DNA of 52,444 nt from DATJWY01 sp035500775 (GTDB lineage: Bacteria > Pseudomonadota > Alphaproteobacteria > Acetobacterales > Acetobacteraceae), in the NCBI GenBank assembly GCA_035500775.1, contig DATJWY010000133.1:1-52444 (forward strand). The letters are read 5' to 3'. Below the pieces are notes generated by a model, which had not been told where the DNA came from, ran no database searches, and saw only the letters and a program-made list of their open reading frames with translations. Each line of letters opens with the position of its first letter. Within the stretch, counting starts at the first letter, position 1. The position numbers and the translations under genes are program-made. This document shows, one piece after another, positions 25,072 to 32,753 of this stretch.

Positions 25072-25869
25072 ATGAAGGTGTTCCTGCTCGACGGCGGCTC
25101 GCTCGTGCTTGACGGGTTCCACGTGTTCTGGAACCGTGGCCCGGCCGGCGAGGTGCGGTTTCCGGTCTACTCGATCCTGGTCGAGCATCCGCAGGGCCGC
25201 TTCCTGATCGACAGCGGCTTCGATCTCGACCACGTCAACAAGGTGCTGCCTTTCGAGAAGCCGATGCAGACGCCGGAGCAGACGGTGCCGGGCGCGCTGA
25301 AGCTGCTCGGACTGGCGCCTGCGGACGTGGCGGTCGTGGTGAACTCGCATTTCCACTTCGACCATGTCGGCGGCAACAAGCATTTCCCGCACGCCAAGAA
25401 ATTCTGCCACCGTGACGAGATTGCCCAGGCGGCGAGCCCGGCGCCCTTCGAAGTGCTCGGCTATTCCGATCTCAGCTTCTCCGCCGAGGCCGCCGAGGCG
25501 CGCGGCATGACCGATCAGCTCGCGCCCGGCACGGTGCGGGAGAACTCGCGGTTCGAGACGATCACCGGCGATGTCGAACTGGCGCCTGGGCTGACCCTGC
25601 TGTTCACGCCCGGCCATGCGATCGGCCACTACAGTCTGCTGGTCCGGTTCCCCACGCGCCGGCCAATGCTGTTCACCATCGACGCCGCATATACGCGCAA
25701 GAGTCTCGACACGCTCTGCCAGTCGAGCTTCCACATCGATCCCGTGGCGGGCGTCGCCTCCATGCGCCGGCTGCGCGAACTCGCCGAGCAGCACGATGCC
25801 GAACTGATGTTCTCGCATGACGCCGAGAGCTTCGCCGGTTACCGGACCGGCGCGAACGCCTACGCTTGA
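25072..25869 (+). CDS. Metallo-beta-lactamase-fold lactonase, probable 4-pyridoxolactonase
   Basis: A 265-aa MBL-fold protein with all two-zinc ligands: SHFHFDH (His93, His95, Asp97, His98), His182 in TPGHAIGHYS, Asp204 in FTIDAAYT and His249 in SHDAES. It belongs to the AHL-lactonase-like family. Stretches such as LLDGGSLVLDG and VFWNRGP and the overall length match my recollection of Mesorhizobium 4-pyridoxolactonase (EC 3.1.1.27), which opens 4-pyridoxolactone to 4-pyridoxate. The next gene resembles the enzyme that makes this lactone, which strengthens the call. A generic acyl-lactonase is the alternative. Confidence 0.82.
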   Translation: MKVFLLDGGSLVLDGFHVFWNRGPAGEVRFPVYSILVEHPQGRFLIDSGFDLDHVNKVLPFEKPMQTPEQTVPGALKLLGLAPADVAVVVNSHFHFDHVGGNKHFPHAKKFCHRDEIAQAASPAPFEVLGYSDLSFSAEAAEARGMTDQLAPGTVRENSRFETITGDVELAPGLTLLFTPGHAIGHYSLLVRFPTRRPMLFTIDAAYTRKSLDTLCQSSFHIDPVAGVASMRRLRELAEQHDAELMFSHDAESFAGYRTGANAYA

Positions 25870-25883
25870 GAGGAGGGCTGGAC

Positions 25884-26627
25884 ATGAGCGCACTTGCGGG
25901 AAAGATCGCACTGGTCACCGGCGCGGCCCAGGGCATCGGGAAGGCAATCGCGGAGCGTCTCGCCGCCGGCGGGGCGCGTGTCGCCATCGCCGACATCAAC
26001 CTGCCGGGTGCGGAAGCCGTCGCCCGCGCGATCGGCGGCGGCGCCTTCGCGTTGTCCTGTGACGTGGCCGATCAGGCGCAGGTCATGGCCGCGCACACGG
26101 CGGTCGAGCAGCAGGCGGGGCGCCTCGACATCCTCGTCAACAACGCGGCGATCGTGCCGTTCATCGCCTGGGACGACGTCGATCTCGCGCACTGGCAGCG
26201 CATCCTCTCGGTCAACCTGACCGGTGCGTTCCTGACCTGCCGGGCCGCGTCGGACATGATGCGCCGGCTCGGCACGAAGGGGCGCATCGTCAACATCTCA
26301 TCCAACACCGTGTTCGCGGGGACGCCGAACATGGCCGCCTATGTCGCGGCGAAGGCCGGCATCATCGGTCTCACGCGCGCGCTCGCCACCGAACTCGGCA
26401 AGTACGGCATCACGGTCAATGCGGTCACGCCCGGGCTGACGGCCTCAGAGGGGGTGATGGCGAGTCCGCACAGGGATGCGTTCGGCTTCGTCGAAATGCT
26501 GCAGGCCGTGAAGGGTCATGGCCGGCCGGAGGACATTGCGCCCGCCGTGGCCTTCCTTGCCTCCGACGAGGCGCATTGGATTACGGGCCAAACCATCAAC
26601 GTCGATGGCGGCATGGTTCGCTGGTAG
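25884..26627 (+). CDS. SDR-family dehydrogenase, probable pyridoxal 4-dehydrogenase
   Basis: A 247-aa short-chain dehydrogenase. It has the NAD-binding motif TGAAQGIGKAIAERL, NNA at residues 86-88, and a catalytic triad of Ser140, Tyr153 and Lys157. The stretch NNAAIVPFIAWDDVDLAHW and the substrate loop SNTVFAGTPNMAAY closely resemble the Mesorhizobium pyridoxal 4-dehydrogenase (EC 1.1.1.107) as I recall it, which oxidises pyridoxal to 4-pyridoxolactone with NAD+. The ATG at 25884 has AGGAGG 7 nt upstream; a longer frame would overlap the lactonase gene. It lies 14 nt after the lactonase gene and is the last gene of the plus-strand operon. Confidence 0.85.
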   Translation: MSALAGKIALVTGAAQGIGKAIAERLAAGGARVAIADINLPGAEAVARAIGGGAFALSCDVADQAQVMAAHTAVEQQAGRLDILVNNAAIVPFIAWDDVDLAHWQRILSVNLTGAFLTCRAASDMMRRLGTKGRIVNISSNTVFAGTPNMAAYVAAKAGIIGLTRALATELGKYGITVNAVTPGLTASEGVMASPHRDAFGFVEMLQAVKGHGRPEDIAPAVAFLASDEAHWITGQTINVDGGMVRW

Positions 26628-26757
26628 GGTAGAGCCAGGCGAAGAGCGAAGTGACACCTTCCGTCGAGCGCAGAAAGCACAAAGGGCTGAACAATGGAGC
26701 GGAGAATTCGCACTAGCCAACCCGGCGACGATAACGACAAATGAAGCGGCGGGGGGC

Positions 26758-27015
26758 GGCAAGCCGCAGTATCACCCGCGTCTGCTGCGGGCGCTGTTGA
26801 TCCACAGCTATGCCAACGGCATCTTCTCGTCGCGCAGGATCGAACGGGTTACCCATCGCGACATCGGCGTGCGCTTCGTGGCGGCGAACCTGCACCCCGA
26901 CCACGACACGATCGCCGTGTTCCGGCGCACCAACAAGGCGGCGTTCCTGCAGGTCCTGCTGCTGACCGCCGACATCGCGGCGCTGACCGCACAGGCCGCG
27001 GCCAGCCTATGCGGC
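26758..27015 (+). pseudogene. IS1182-like transposase, N-terminal fragment
   Basis: About 85 residues, starting GKPQYHPRLLRALLIHSYAN and then FSSRRIERVTHRDIGVRFV, ANLHPDHDTIAVFRRTN and FLQVLLLTA. This is the N-terminal domain of IS1182/IS5-group transposases, where the pattern YHPRLLLxLLIYGYxxGxxSSRRIER...HPDHDTIxxFR is conserved. It has no DDE catalytic part. After about 27015 the reading frame shifts and the similarity fades. It is a dead insertion remnant inside the right end of the Tn3-family element. Confidence 0.8.
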
Positions 27016-27328
27016 GAAGAAAGCCGCCGGCGAGGAGCGCGTCACGCTGCGGGGCCAGCACCTGCCGATCGCCGTCGGTGGAGACGCGCATGGCGCCAAC
27101 CAGCATGTTCGGAAAACCTCATCCCGAAGGTTTCGGCACAATGCCCCATTCCGACCGGGTTTGCCGGGCAGTTTTCGAGCCCGAAATGGCCCTCATCAGG
27201 CGCCCTCGGCTGCCCGACGGGAATCATCTGTTTCCCATCACCCCGGCCAACGCAGCCGCAAACCGCAGTCTCGCCGCAAATGACTGATTTGGCGAGAAAA
27301 CTGCGCCGGACGGGCCCCGGTCTGCCTG
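27016..27328. other. Non-coding right end of the transposon
   Basis: About 310 nt between the IS fragment and the right terminal repeat. No supported gene. It may hold decayed remains of the IS (a stretch near 27005-27070 reads as KKAAGEERVTLRGQH in another frame) and of a former resolution site, but no res-type repeat or recombinase piece was recognised by eye. The 130 nt before the IS fragment (26628-26757) is likewise empty. Confidence 0.5.
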
Positions 27329-27366
27329 CCTGTCTGTCAAATCCGGACGTTTCGTTCGTTCCGGCC
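27329..27366 (-). repeat. Right terminal inverted repeat of the Tn3-family element
   Basis: The reverse complement begins GGCCGGAACG and matches the left repeat at 35 of 38 positions, with a single mismatch in the outer 34. Its outer end abuts the right copy of the GGTCA target duplication. Confidence 0.9.
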
Positions 27367-27371
27367 GGTCA
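27367..27371. repeat. Target-site duplication GGTCA, right copy
   Basis: GGTCA follows the right inverted repeat directly, in the same orientation as the copy at 9349-9353. Its last three bases form the TGA stop (minus strand) of the next gene, so the insertion fell exactly at that gene's 3' end without changing the protein. Confidence 0.9.
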
Positions 27372-28583
27372 AAGTTCCGTCTGTGCAGGCGGGGCCATCT
27401 GCAGCGCCAGGTACCATGGCACCAGCACCAGTCCCTCCCACCCCCCGGGCATGAGCGCGTGCTCGAAGCGCGAACGGATGGCTGCATCATAGGGTGCGAG
27501 CGCAGGCCACAACCGCCCGGTCGCGTTCGCCGTTCGGATCAGGCGCTCAACGTCCCGGGCCGTGAATACGACCCCGTGCCGGAAAGCCGTCACCATCGCC
27601 ATCACATCGATTTCGTAATATCCGGCCTTTGGATGGACACCCACCCAGTGCTTGGGCCTTCCGGACGCGCGGTAGTCCCATGGGCCGGCCGGTTCCCAGT
27701 AGTTCCATATCGCGAAGGTGCCATCCGCCTGCAGGTGCAGCCGTGACTTCATGAGCCGGAACCAGGCGGCTGCCCGCTCGCGGTACGAGGGGTCGCCGGT
27801 CGCCTCGGTCATCGCCAGCAGCCACAGCGCGACCAGATTGGCCTTATTGTCCGGGTGGGAGAAGCCGAGGCGGAGGTCGCTCCTGTCGTAATCCTCCGCC
27901 GTCCACTGCCGGGTCTTCGGTTCGATGCCATATGGCAGCACAACCGATATCATGCCATCGCCTGCGCTGCGCCAGACGCCGCGCCGGTCCCATTTTTCGA
28001 ACATGCTGCGCGCCAGGGCGAGGTAGTCGGTTGCTCTCCGGCCATACCGACGGGCGAGCGCCGGCGCTTTCAGGATCGCGGCGGCCGCCAGCACTGTCGG
28101 CCGCAGGGCCATGGCCTCGCCGAGAAGACTGTCGGCGCAGAAGCTGTCGAGATTGTCGACTTCCGTTCCCGCCGCGCCGACCTTCGGCCATCCGGTGCAT
28201 CCGTCCGGCTCGGTCACGCCGCGCCCGATCCAGGCATCCGTCCAATCAACGAGATGATCGATCCATCGGGCGTCGCCAGTCGCCACGTAGCCGTAGAACA
28301 GCCCTGTGAGTATGGGCGAGATCAGCCATCCGATCTCCTCGCCCATGGCGCTGTCGCAATAGCGGTTCCGCAGTTCGGCCAGAATGTTCTTCTGCCAGCG
28401 TTCCAGCCATGCGGCCCGCTTGTCGGGATCGATGCTGAATGCGGGGCGCAACTCCGCGGGTGGCTCGGCCGCTTCCGGGCCGCCGCGGCTGTCCGGCAAC
28501 AGCAGCGTTGCTGCGACGGCCATGGAAAGCAGTCGTCGCCGGGGCAGCGTCGCTCCGGACGATCCCGGATCGTCAGCGATCAA
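27369..28583 (-). CDS. Secreted alpha/alpha-barrel protein, possibly glycan-active
   Basis: A 404-aa protein with a twin-arginine-like signal (LPRRRLLSMAVAATLLLP). The remainder is mostly helical and rich in Trp and Tyr (KHWVGVHPKAGYYEIDVMAM; FAIWNYWEPAGPWDYRASG), as in alpha/alpha-toroid polysaccharide lyases and glycosidases. No catalytic motif is firmly recognised. The start is taken as a TTG at 28583 that overlaps the methyltransferase stop by 4 nt (TTGA), because an ATG-type start at 28706 would lie inside that gene. It is the last gene of the exopolysaccharide operon before the transposon. It could trim or modify the polymer in the periplasm. Confidence 0.75.
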   Translation of the reverse strand: MIADDPGSSGATLPRRRLLSMAVAATLLLPDSRGGPEAAEPPAELRPAFSIDPDKRAAWLERWQKNILAELRNRYCDSAMGEEIGWLISPILTGLFYGYVATGDARWIDHLVDWTDAWIGRGVTEPDGCTGWPKVGAAGTEVDNLDSFCADSLLGEAMALRPTVLAAAAILKAPALARRYGRRATDYLALARSMFEKWDRRGVWRSAGDGMISVVLPYGIEPKTRQWTAEDYDRSDLRLGFSHPDNKANLVALWLLAMTEATGDPSYRERAAAWFRLMKSRLHLQADGTFAIWNYWEPAGPWDYRASGRPKHWVGVHPKAGYYEIDVMAMVTAFRHGVVFTARDVERLIRTANATGRLWPALAPYDAAIRSRFEHALMPGGWEGLVLVPWYLALQMAPPAQTEL

Positions 28584-29413
28584 GGGCGCACGCGTCGGAC
28601 GGGACTCCAGCGTACCCGCCCTTGTGCGGCGTCCGCACCGAGGCGGCGCGCGGCAAGAACGTATTGCTTGGTCAGGCGATCCCGCAGGCGCCCGAACGTC
28701 AGCCAATCGAGCAGCGATGTCCGCGGTCCGTCAAACCCGTTCAGCAGTCCGGTCTCGACACAGAGGCCAGCGTGGTTGAGCAGTGCGATCGCCGAGTCGC
28801 GGACAAAAAAGCGCAGATGCGTGCGGTCGAGGATTCCCGCATCCCGATACGGGAACGTGCCGCGGAACAGCAGCGGCAGCGATACGGAGAGATGGGCAAC
28901 GTTGGGTACCGAGACGATCACCGTGGCATGCGGTGCCATGATCGAGGCGATGTTGGAGAGCACCTTCCAGGGATCTGCGAGATGCTCGAGCACGTCGAGG
29001 AGGAGCACGAGATCCGGCGTGCCGACATCCGGAAGTTCCGCGCTGAGATCAACAATGTGGACGACATCGCAATTCGCGCGCAGGCCCGCTTCGACGGCCG
29101 GATTTCCTTCGAGCGCGACAGTCCGGCAACCTTTGTAGCGCGCCCTCAGCCAAGCCGACGTGGCCCCGCTTCCGGCGCCGACATCGAGGATCTCTGAAGC
29201 GTCCTTCGGCAGCAGTGGTTCGATTTCCCTGCGCACATGGTGGAAATACCCGTCCGCTGCCGCGGCAAGCGATACGCCTGACGGCCGTGGCCCCCCTCCC
29301 GGACCGGCTGACACAGCAATTTTTCGATCCGGAGTAAGCAGGCTTTCGTTGCCGGTCTGCGCGTCCACACGTCGCAAAAACGGGAGGAAATCGTGGCTAT
29401 CAAGAGTGCTCAT
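28580..29413 (-). CDS. SAM-dependent methyltransferase
   Basis: A 277-aa class I methyltransferase with motif I ILDVGAGSGATSAWLR, the acidic motif VALEGNP, and the post-motif LVLLLDVLEHLADPWKVL. The C-terminal half contains LFRGTFPYRDAGILDRTHLRFF, which is common in methyltransferases of polysaccharide clusters (Methyltransf_23 group). The ATG at 29413 is followed by STLDSHDF; the longer frame from 29485 lacks a good ribosome site. It overlaps the downstream secreted-protein gene by 4 nt. It probably methylates a sugar or the chain end. Confidence 0.88.
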   Translation of the reverse strand: MSTLDSHDFLPFLRRVDAQTGNESLLTPDRKIAVSAGPGGGPRPSGVSLAAAADGYFHHVRREIEPLLPKDASEILDVGAGSGATSAWLRARYKGCRTVALEGNPAVEAGLRANCDVVHIVDLSAELPDVGTPDLVLLLDVLEHLADPWKVLSNIASIMAPHATVIVSVPNVAHLSVSLPLLFRGTFPYRDAGILDRTHLRFFVRDSAIALLNHAGLCVETGLLNGFDGPRTSLLDWLTFGRLRDRLTKQYVLAARRLGADAAQGRVRWSPVRRVRP

Positions 29414-29590
29414 GGAACCACCCGCAATCCCTGGCAAAGCCTGCGAATGTTGCTCGTATATATCGAACGCCCAATGCAAATCCACATGGAACTGCGGGTG
29501 TCAACGCGATCTCGACGATAACATCCGTTGGTCAGCGTGTTCTCGTGGCATGCGGTCGTCCGTCAAGGCAAATCGGGAGTCAGCGTGCCA

Positions 29591-30484
29591 TCACCCGGTA
29601 GCAGAGCGTCGCGTGGTCAGCCGCTCGACCAACCCCGCCGCGAGGATGCCGGCATAGGCGACGTTGGTCGTGAGATACCTGCGCCACATCCGGCGTGGTT
29701 CCTGCAGGGTGCGATACAGCCATTCGAAGCCGCTGTGCTGCCAGGCCGCCGGCGCGCGACGCACCAGTCCGGCCAGCACGTCGATCCCCCCACCAACTCC
29801 CATGACGAACGGCACGCCCAAGGCTGCGCGGTGCGCCGCCATGAAACGTTCCTTGCGGGGTGTTGGCATGCCGACAAACAGGCAGTCAGCTCTGCTGGCG
29901 CGGATGCCGGCGACGATCTCCGGTTCCTGCGCGGCCGTGAAGTAGCCATGGTGATAGCCGGCCATCTGCAGACTGGGGTGCCGGCGCGTCAATTCCGCGA
30001 CCGCTGCCTGCAGAACCTCTGGGCGCGCACCGAGCAGATAGGGGCGGAATCCTTCCTTCGCGCAGAGGGCGAGGATCCTTTCCATCAGATCGACGCCAGC
30101 CACGCGCTCGGGCAACGGAATACCGAAGATTCGTGCGCCGAACAGGATTCCCATGCCATCGACACCAACGAGGTCGGCGCCGAACACGTCGGCCTGCAAC
30201 TCCGCATCCCGCCGCAAATTGACGAGTTTGGCGACGTTCAAGGCGACATGCTGCAGTGGACGCCGGTCCCGCATGGCGGACTCCACCTCCGCCAGCGTCT
30301 CCTCCATCGTCAGGGGATGAATCGGAACGTCGAAGAACCGGACGGGTGCCTTGGCACATCGCAGGGCCGCGCGCTCCGGCGCCGCGGCTGACCCCCCGCC
30401 AATCAGCAGCGCGGTTGCCGTGCGGGCCCGGTCGCCCGACAGGTCGGGCAATGGCTGTGTCGCTTCAGGCGCGATGGTAGCCAT
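29591..30484 (-). CDS. WecG/TagA/CpsF-family glycosyltransferase
   Basis: A 297-aa protein. The GT26 domain contains NVAKLVNLRRDAELQADV, VGVDGMGILFGAR, PERVAGVDLMERI, LLGARPEVLQAA, FVGMPTPRKERFM and MGVGGGIDVLAG, all hallmarks of the family. WecG transfers ManNAcA and TagA transfers ManNAc, both onto undecaprenyl-PP-GlcNAc at the inner face of the membrane. The WecB/WecC pair at 2293-4651 makes exactly that kind of donor. The gene's start (30484) overlaps the Wzc-like gene by 20 nt. An N-terminal extension of about 50 residues is not part of the domain. Confidence 0.9.
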   Translation of the reverse strand: MATIAPEATQPLPDLSGDRARTATALLIGGGSAAAPERAALRCAKAPVRFFDVPIHPLTMEETLAEVESAMRDRRPLQHVALNVAKLVNLRRDAELQADVFGADLVGVDGMGILFGARIFGIPLPERVAGVDLMERILALCAKEGFRPYLLGARPEVLQAAVAELTRRHPSLQMAGYHHGYFTAAQEPEIVAGIRASRADCLFVGMPTPRKERFMAAHRAALGVPFVMGVGGGIDVLAGLVRRAPAAWQHSGFEWLYRTLQEPRRMWRRYLTTNVAYAGILAAGLVERLTTRRSATG

Positions 30485-32753
30485 TTGCGCCCGCCGAGAG
30501 GGTGTAGCCGTAATCATATTGGCCGGCCTTGGTAAGATCGATCTTGTTGAGCAGCATTCCGACAAGCGGCGCATCGACCATGCGCAGCGCCTTGACCGTC
30601 TGGTCGACGAGATCCCGCGCGGTCGCACGCCATTGCACGACAAGCAGCGTGGCGTCGGCATAACGGGACAGGACGAGCGGGTCGGACACCGCAAGCACAG
30701 GCGGGCTGTCGAGGATGACCAGGTCGAAATTCTTGGAGAGTTCGTTCAGCAATCCCGCGAAGTGCGCGGAGCTGATTACATCCGGCTCCGGCAGCATTGC
30801 CGACCCCGCACTCAGGATTGCCAGCGGCAGATCGCCGTGATTGCGCACCACGGATCGCCAGGGCGAGCCCTGGCCGAGAACATCGGTCAGGCCCTCGTCC
30901 CTGCGGATTCCAAACATCTTCGAGATGGTCGAGAACCGTACGTCGGCGTCCACAAGAATGGTGCGCAATCCCGCCGCGGCCGAAGACACCGCGAGCGCGG
31001 CGGCCATCGTCGACTTCCCCTCTCCGGGCACGGACGAGGTCACCTGTACGATGCGCGGTCCTGCGCCGGTGGAGATGCCGAGATAGGCGCGCAGCACGCG
31101 CAGGCTCTCGGCGAAGCGTGACAGGGGATTGCGGGTTGCGTAGTCGATGACGCTAAGGCGCCGCCGCGCAAAGGCGAGATCGCGCCGTCGGAGCAGCGGG
31201 ATGGCCGCAAGCACTGGAAGGCCGACTCGCTGCTCGAGGCCTGCGACGTTGACGACACGCCTGTCGAGCAGCACGGGAACCAGCGTCATGGCGACTGCCG
31301 CAAGCATGAGCAGCGCCGAGCCGGCTGCCGGCAGCAGCAGGGGCTTCGGCCAGCTCGGCTTGTCCGGCAATGCGGCGCGGGAGATGATCCGCGCTTCCGG
31401 CTCTTCATGGCCCATTTGTTGCTGCACGTCACGCCAGCGTGCGAGCAGAGCGTCGTACAGCCCACGGTTGGCATCGAGAACGCGCTGCGCGTCTCGTAAC
31501 AGCACATTGCCATCGACGCTGGTCTTGCCGGCTTCGGTCGTTTCCGCCTGCTTGAGCTGCTCGGTCAGTGCCTGTTCGCGGGCGATGGCCAGTTGGTACT
31601 CGTTGCGTATGCCCCTGACGATCCGCGCGATCTCCGCGGCGATCTGGCTTTGAAGGGCCCGCTCATCGTCGCGGGCCTTGCGGACTGCCGGGAAGTCATC
31701 GTGGTAGTTGAAGCGCAGGGTTGCCAGCTGTTGGGCGAGCGCTGCCTGGTTGGCGCGGAGCCCTTCGACCACACGCGACGCCGCAACCTCGGGCAGACTT
31801 TCGAGGCTTCCGCCGGTCGAGCGGATTCGGTCGATCTGCTCGACCTCGGCGTGGCGGGCGGCGACATCCGTCTTTGCCTGCTCGAGCTGCGTATTCAGGA
31901 CCGTGAGGGTCTGCTTGCCAATGGTCGCGCCGCTCGGCTCGTCGGTCTGCAGGAGCCCGTATTTCTGACGGATGCCGGCGACGGCCTTTTCGTCGCGCAC
32001 CAGTTCGCCGCGCAGCTGGTCAAGCCTGTTTGTCAGCCACGCGCTGTCGCGCTGCGTGGCATCCGCCTTCGCATCAACTTGATCGCTAAGGTAGGCGTCC
32101 GCGACGGCTTCGGCCAGACGCCGCGCCGTCTCCGGGTGCGAGGCGGAGACGGAAATTGTCAGCACGTACGTCATGCCGAAGCGTTCGACCCGCAGCGCTC
32201 GGGTCAGGCGGACCAGGGCGCGTTGCTGCCGTGTGGCAAGATCGTCGGGCTCGGGTGGGCCGTGCATGAACGGCAGGAAGCCAAGCCATTTCTGCAGCCG
32301 GGAGTCTGCTGGCGCACCAAATTCCGGATCATTCGCCAGATGCTCCGCCAGCACCACCCGGCCAAGCAGTCCGGAGGATTCGATGACGGAGACAACGCTC
32401 TCGATCTTGGTCCGATCGACGAAGACGCCGCCGAACTGTGCCTCGGCGCCGAACGAGTTCGTTCCCTTGGGATCCAGCAGCACGGAGACGGCGCTGGTGT
32501 AGCGCGGCTTCATCGTCGTCTGCAGGGCGTAGCCGAGGCCCGCCCCGATCAGGCCGAGCAGGACGATGAGGGCGGCGCGGCGTCGAAGCGTCCCCAGCAG
32601 AAGCTTGAAATCGATCCCTCCCGCTTGGGAGGGAGGGCGGGGGGCGCTGTTGCCGGCTCCCATTGTCCTGACCGGCCCCAAGCGCCTGCGGATCGGCTCG
32701 CCGGAAGCATCCGGATGCAGCCGCGCCGGCGGCAGAGGCGCGCTAGTAGGCAT
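30465..32753 (-). CDS. Polysaccharide co-polymerase / tyrosine autokinase (Wzc/ExoP type)
   Basis: A 762-aa fusion of a Wzz chain-length domain and a BY-kinase. The first transmembrane helix is near residues 60-80 (AALIVLLGLIGAGLGYAL). A long coiled-coil periplasmic part follows (about 150-420), then a second helix near 470 (LLLPAAGSALLMLAAVAMTL). The kinase has Walker A SSVPGEGKSTMAAAL, Walker A' ILVDADVR and Walker B LVILDSPP. The C-terminus carries a small Tyr cluster (YDYGYTLSAGANGYHRA) for autophosphorylation. It sets polymer length with a Wzy/Wzx machine. It overlaps both neighbours (11 and 20 nt). Confidence 0.93.
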   Translation of the reverse strand: MPTSAPLPPARLHPDASGEPIRRRLGPVRTMGAGNSAPRPPSQAGGIDFKLLLGTLRRRAALIVLLGLIGAGLGYALQTTMKPRYTSAVSVLLDPKGTNSFGAEAQFGGVFVDRTKIESVVSVIESSGLLGRVVLAEHLANDPEFGAPADSRLQKWLGFLPFMHGPPEPDDLATRQQRALVRLTRALRVERFGMTYVLTISVSASHPETARRLAEAVADAYLSDQVDAKADATQRDSAWLTNRLDQLRGELVRDEKAVAGIRQKYGLLQTDEPSGATIGKQTLTVLNTQLEQAKTDVAARHAEVEQIDRIRSTGGSLESLPEVAASRVVEGLRANQAALAQQLATLRFNYHDDFPAVRKARDDERALQSQIAAEIARIVRGIRNEYQLAIAREQALTEQLKQAETTEAGKTSVDGNVLLRDAQRVLDANRGLYDALLARWRDVQQQMGHEEPEARIISRAALPDKPSWPKPLLLPAAGSALLMLAAVAMTLVPVLLDRRVVNVAGLEQRVGLPVLAAIPLLRRRDLAFARRRLSVIDYATRNPLSRFAESLRVLRAYLGISTGAGPRIVQVTSSVPGEGKSTMAAALAVSSAAAGLRTILVDADVRFSTISKMFGIRRDEGLTDVLGQGSPWRSVVRNHGDLPLAILSAGSAMLPEPDVISSAHFAGLLNELSKNFDLVILDSPPVLAVSDPLVLSRYADATLLVVQWRATARDLVDQTVKALRMVDAPLVGMLLNKIDLTKAGQYDYGYTLSAGANGYHRA

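Larger units (their letters stand above)
9354..27366. mobile_element. Tn3-family catabolic transposon (18,013 bp)
   Basis: The ends are 38-bp inverted repeats (9354-9391 and 27329-27366, 35/38 identical; the outer 34 bases differ at one position). They are flanked by an exact 5-bp direct repeat GGTCA. The C-terminus of a Tn3-family transposase abuts the left repeat, with its stop pointing outward, as is normal for this family. The cargo is two divergent catabolic operons with their importers and a regulator (10035-26627). The transposase is broken and no resolvase was recognised, so the element is probably immobile unless complemented. An IS1182-like fragment lies inside the right end. Confidence 0.9.

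Noticed and set aside
26628..26757. Additional transposase gene or short ORF between the SDR gene and the IS1182-like fragment
   Set aside because: The frames are short, extend into the SDR gene or the IS fragment, and show no recognisable motif.
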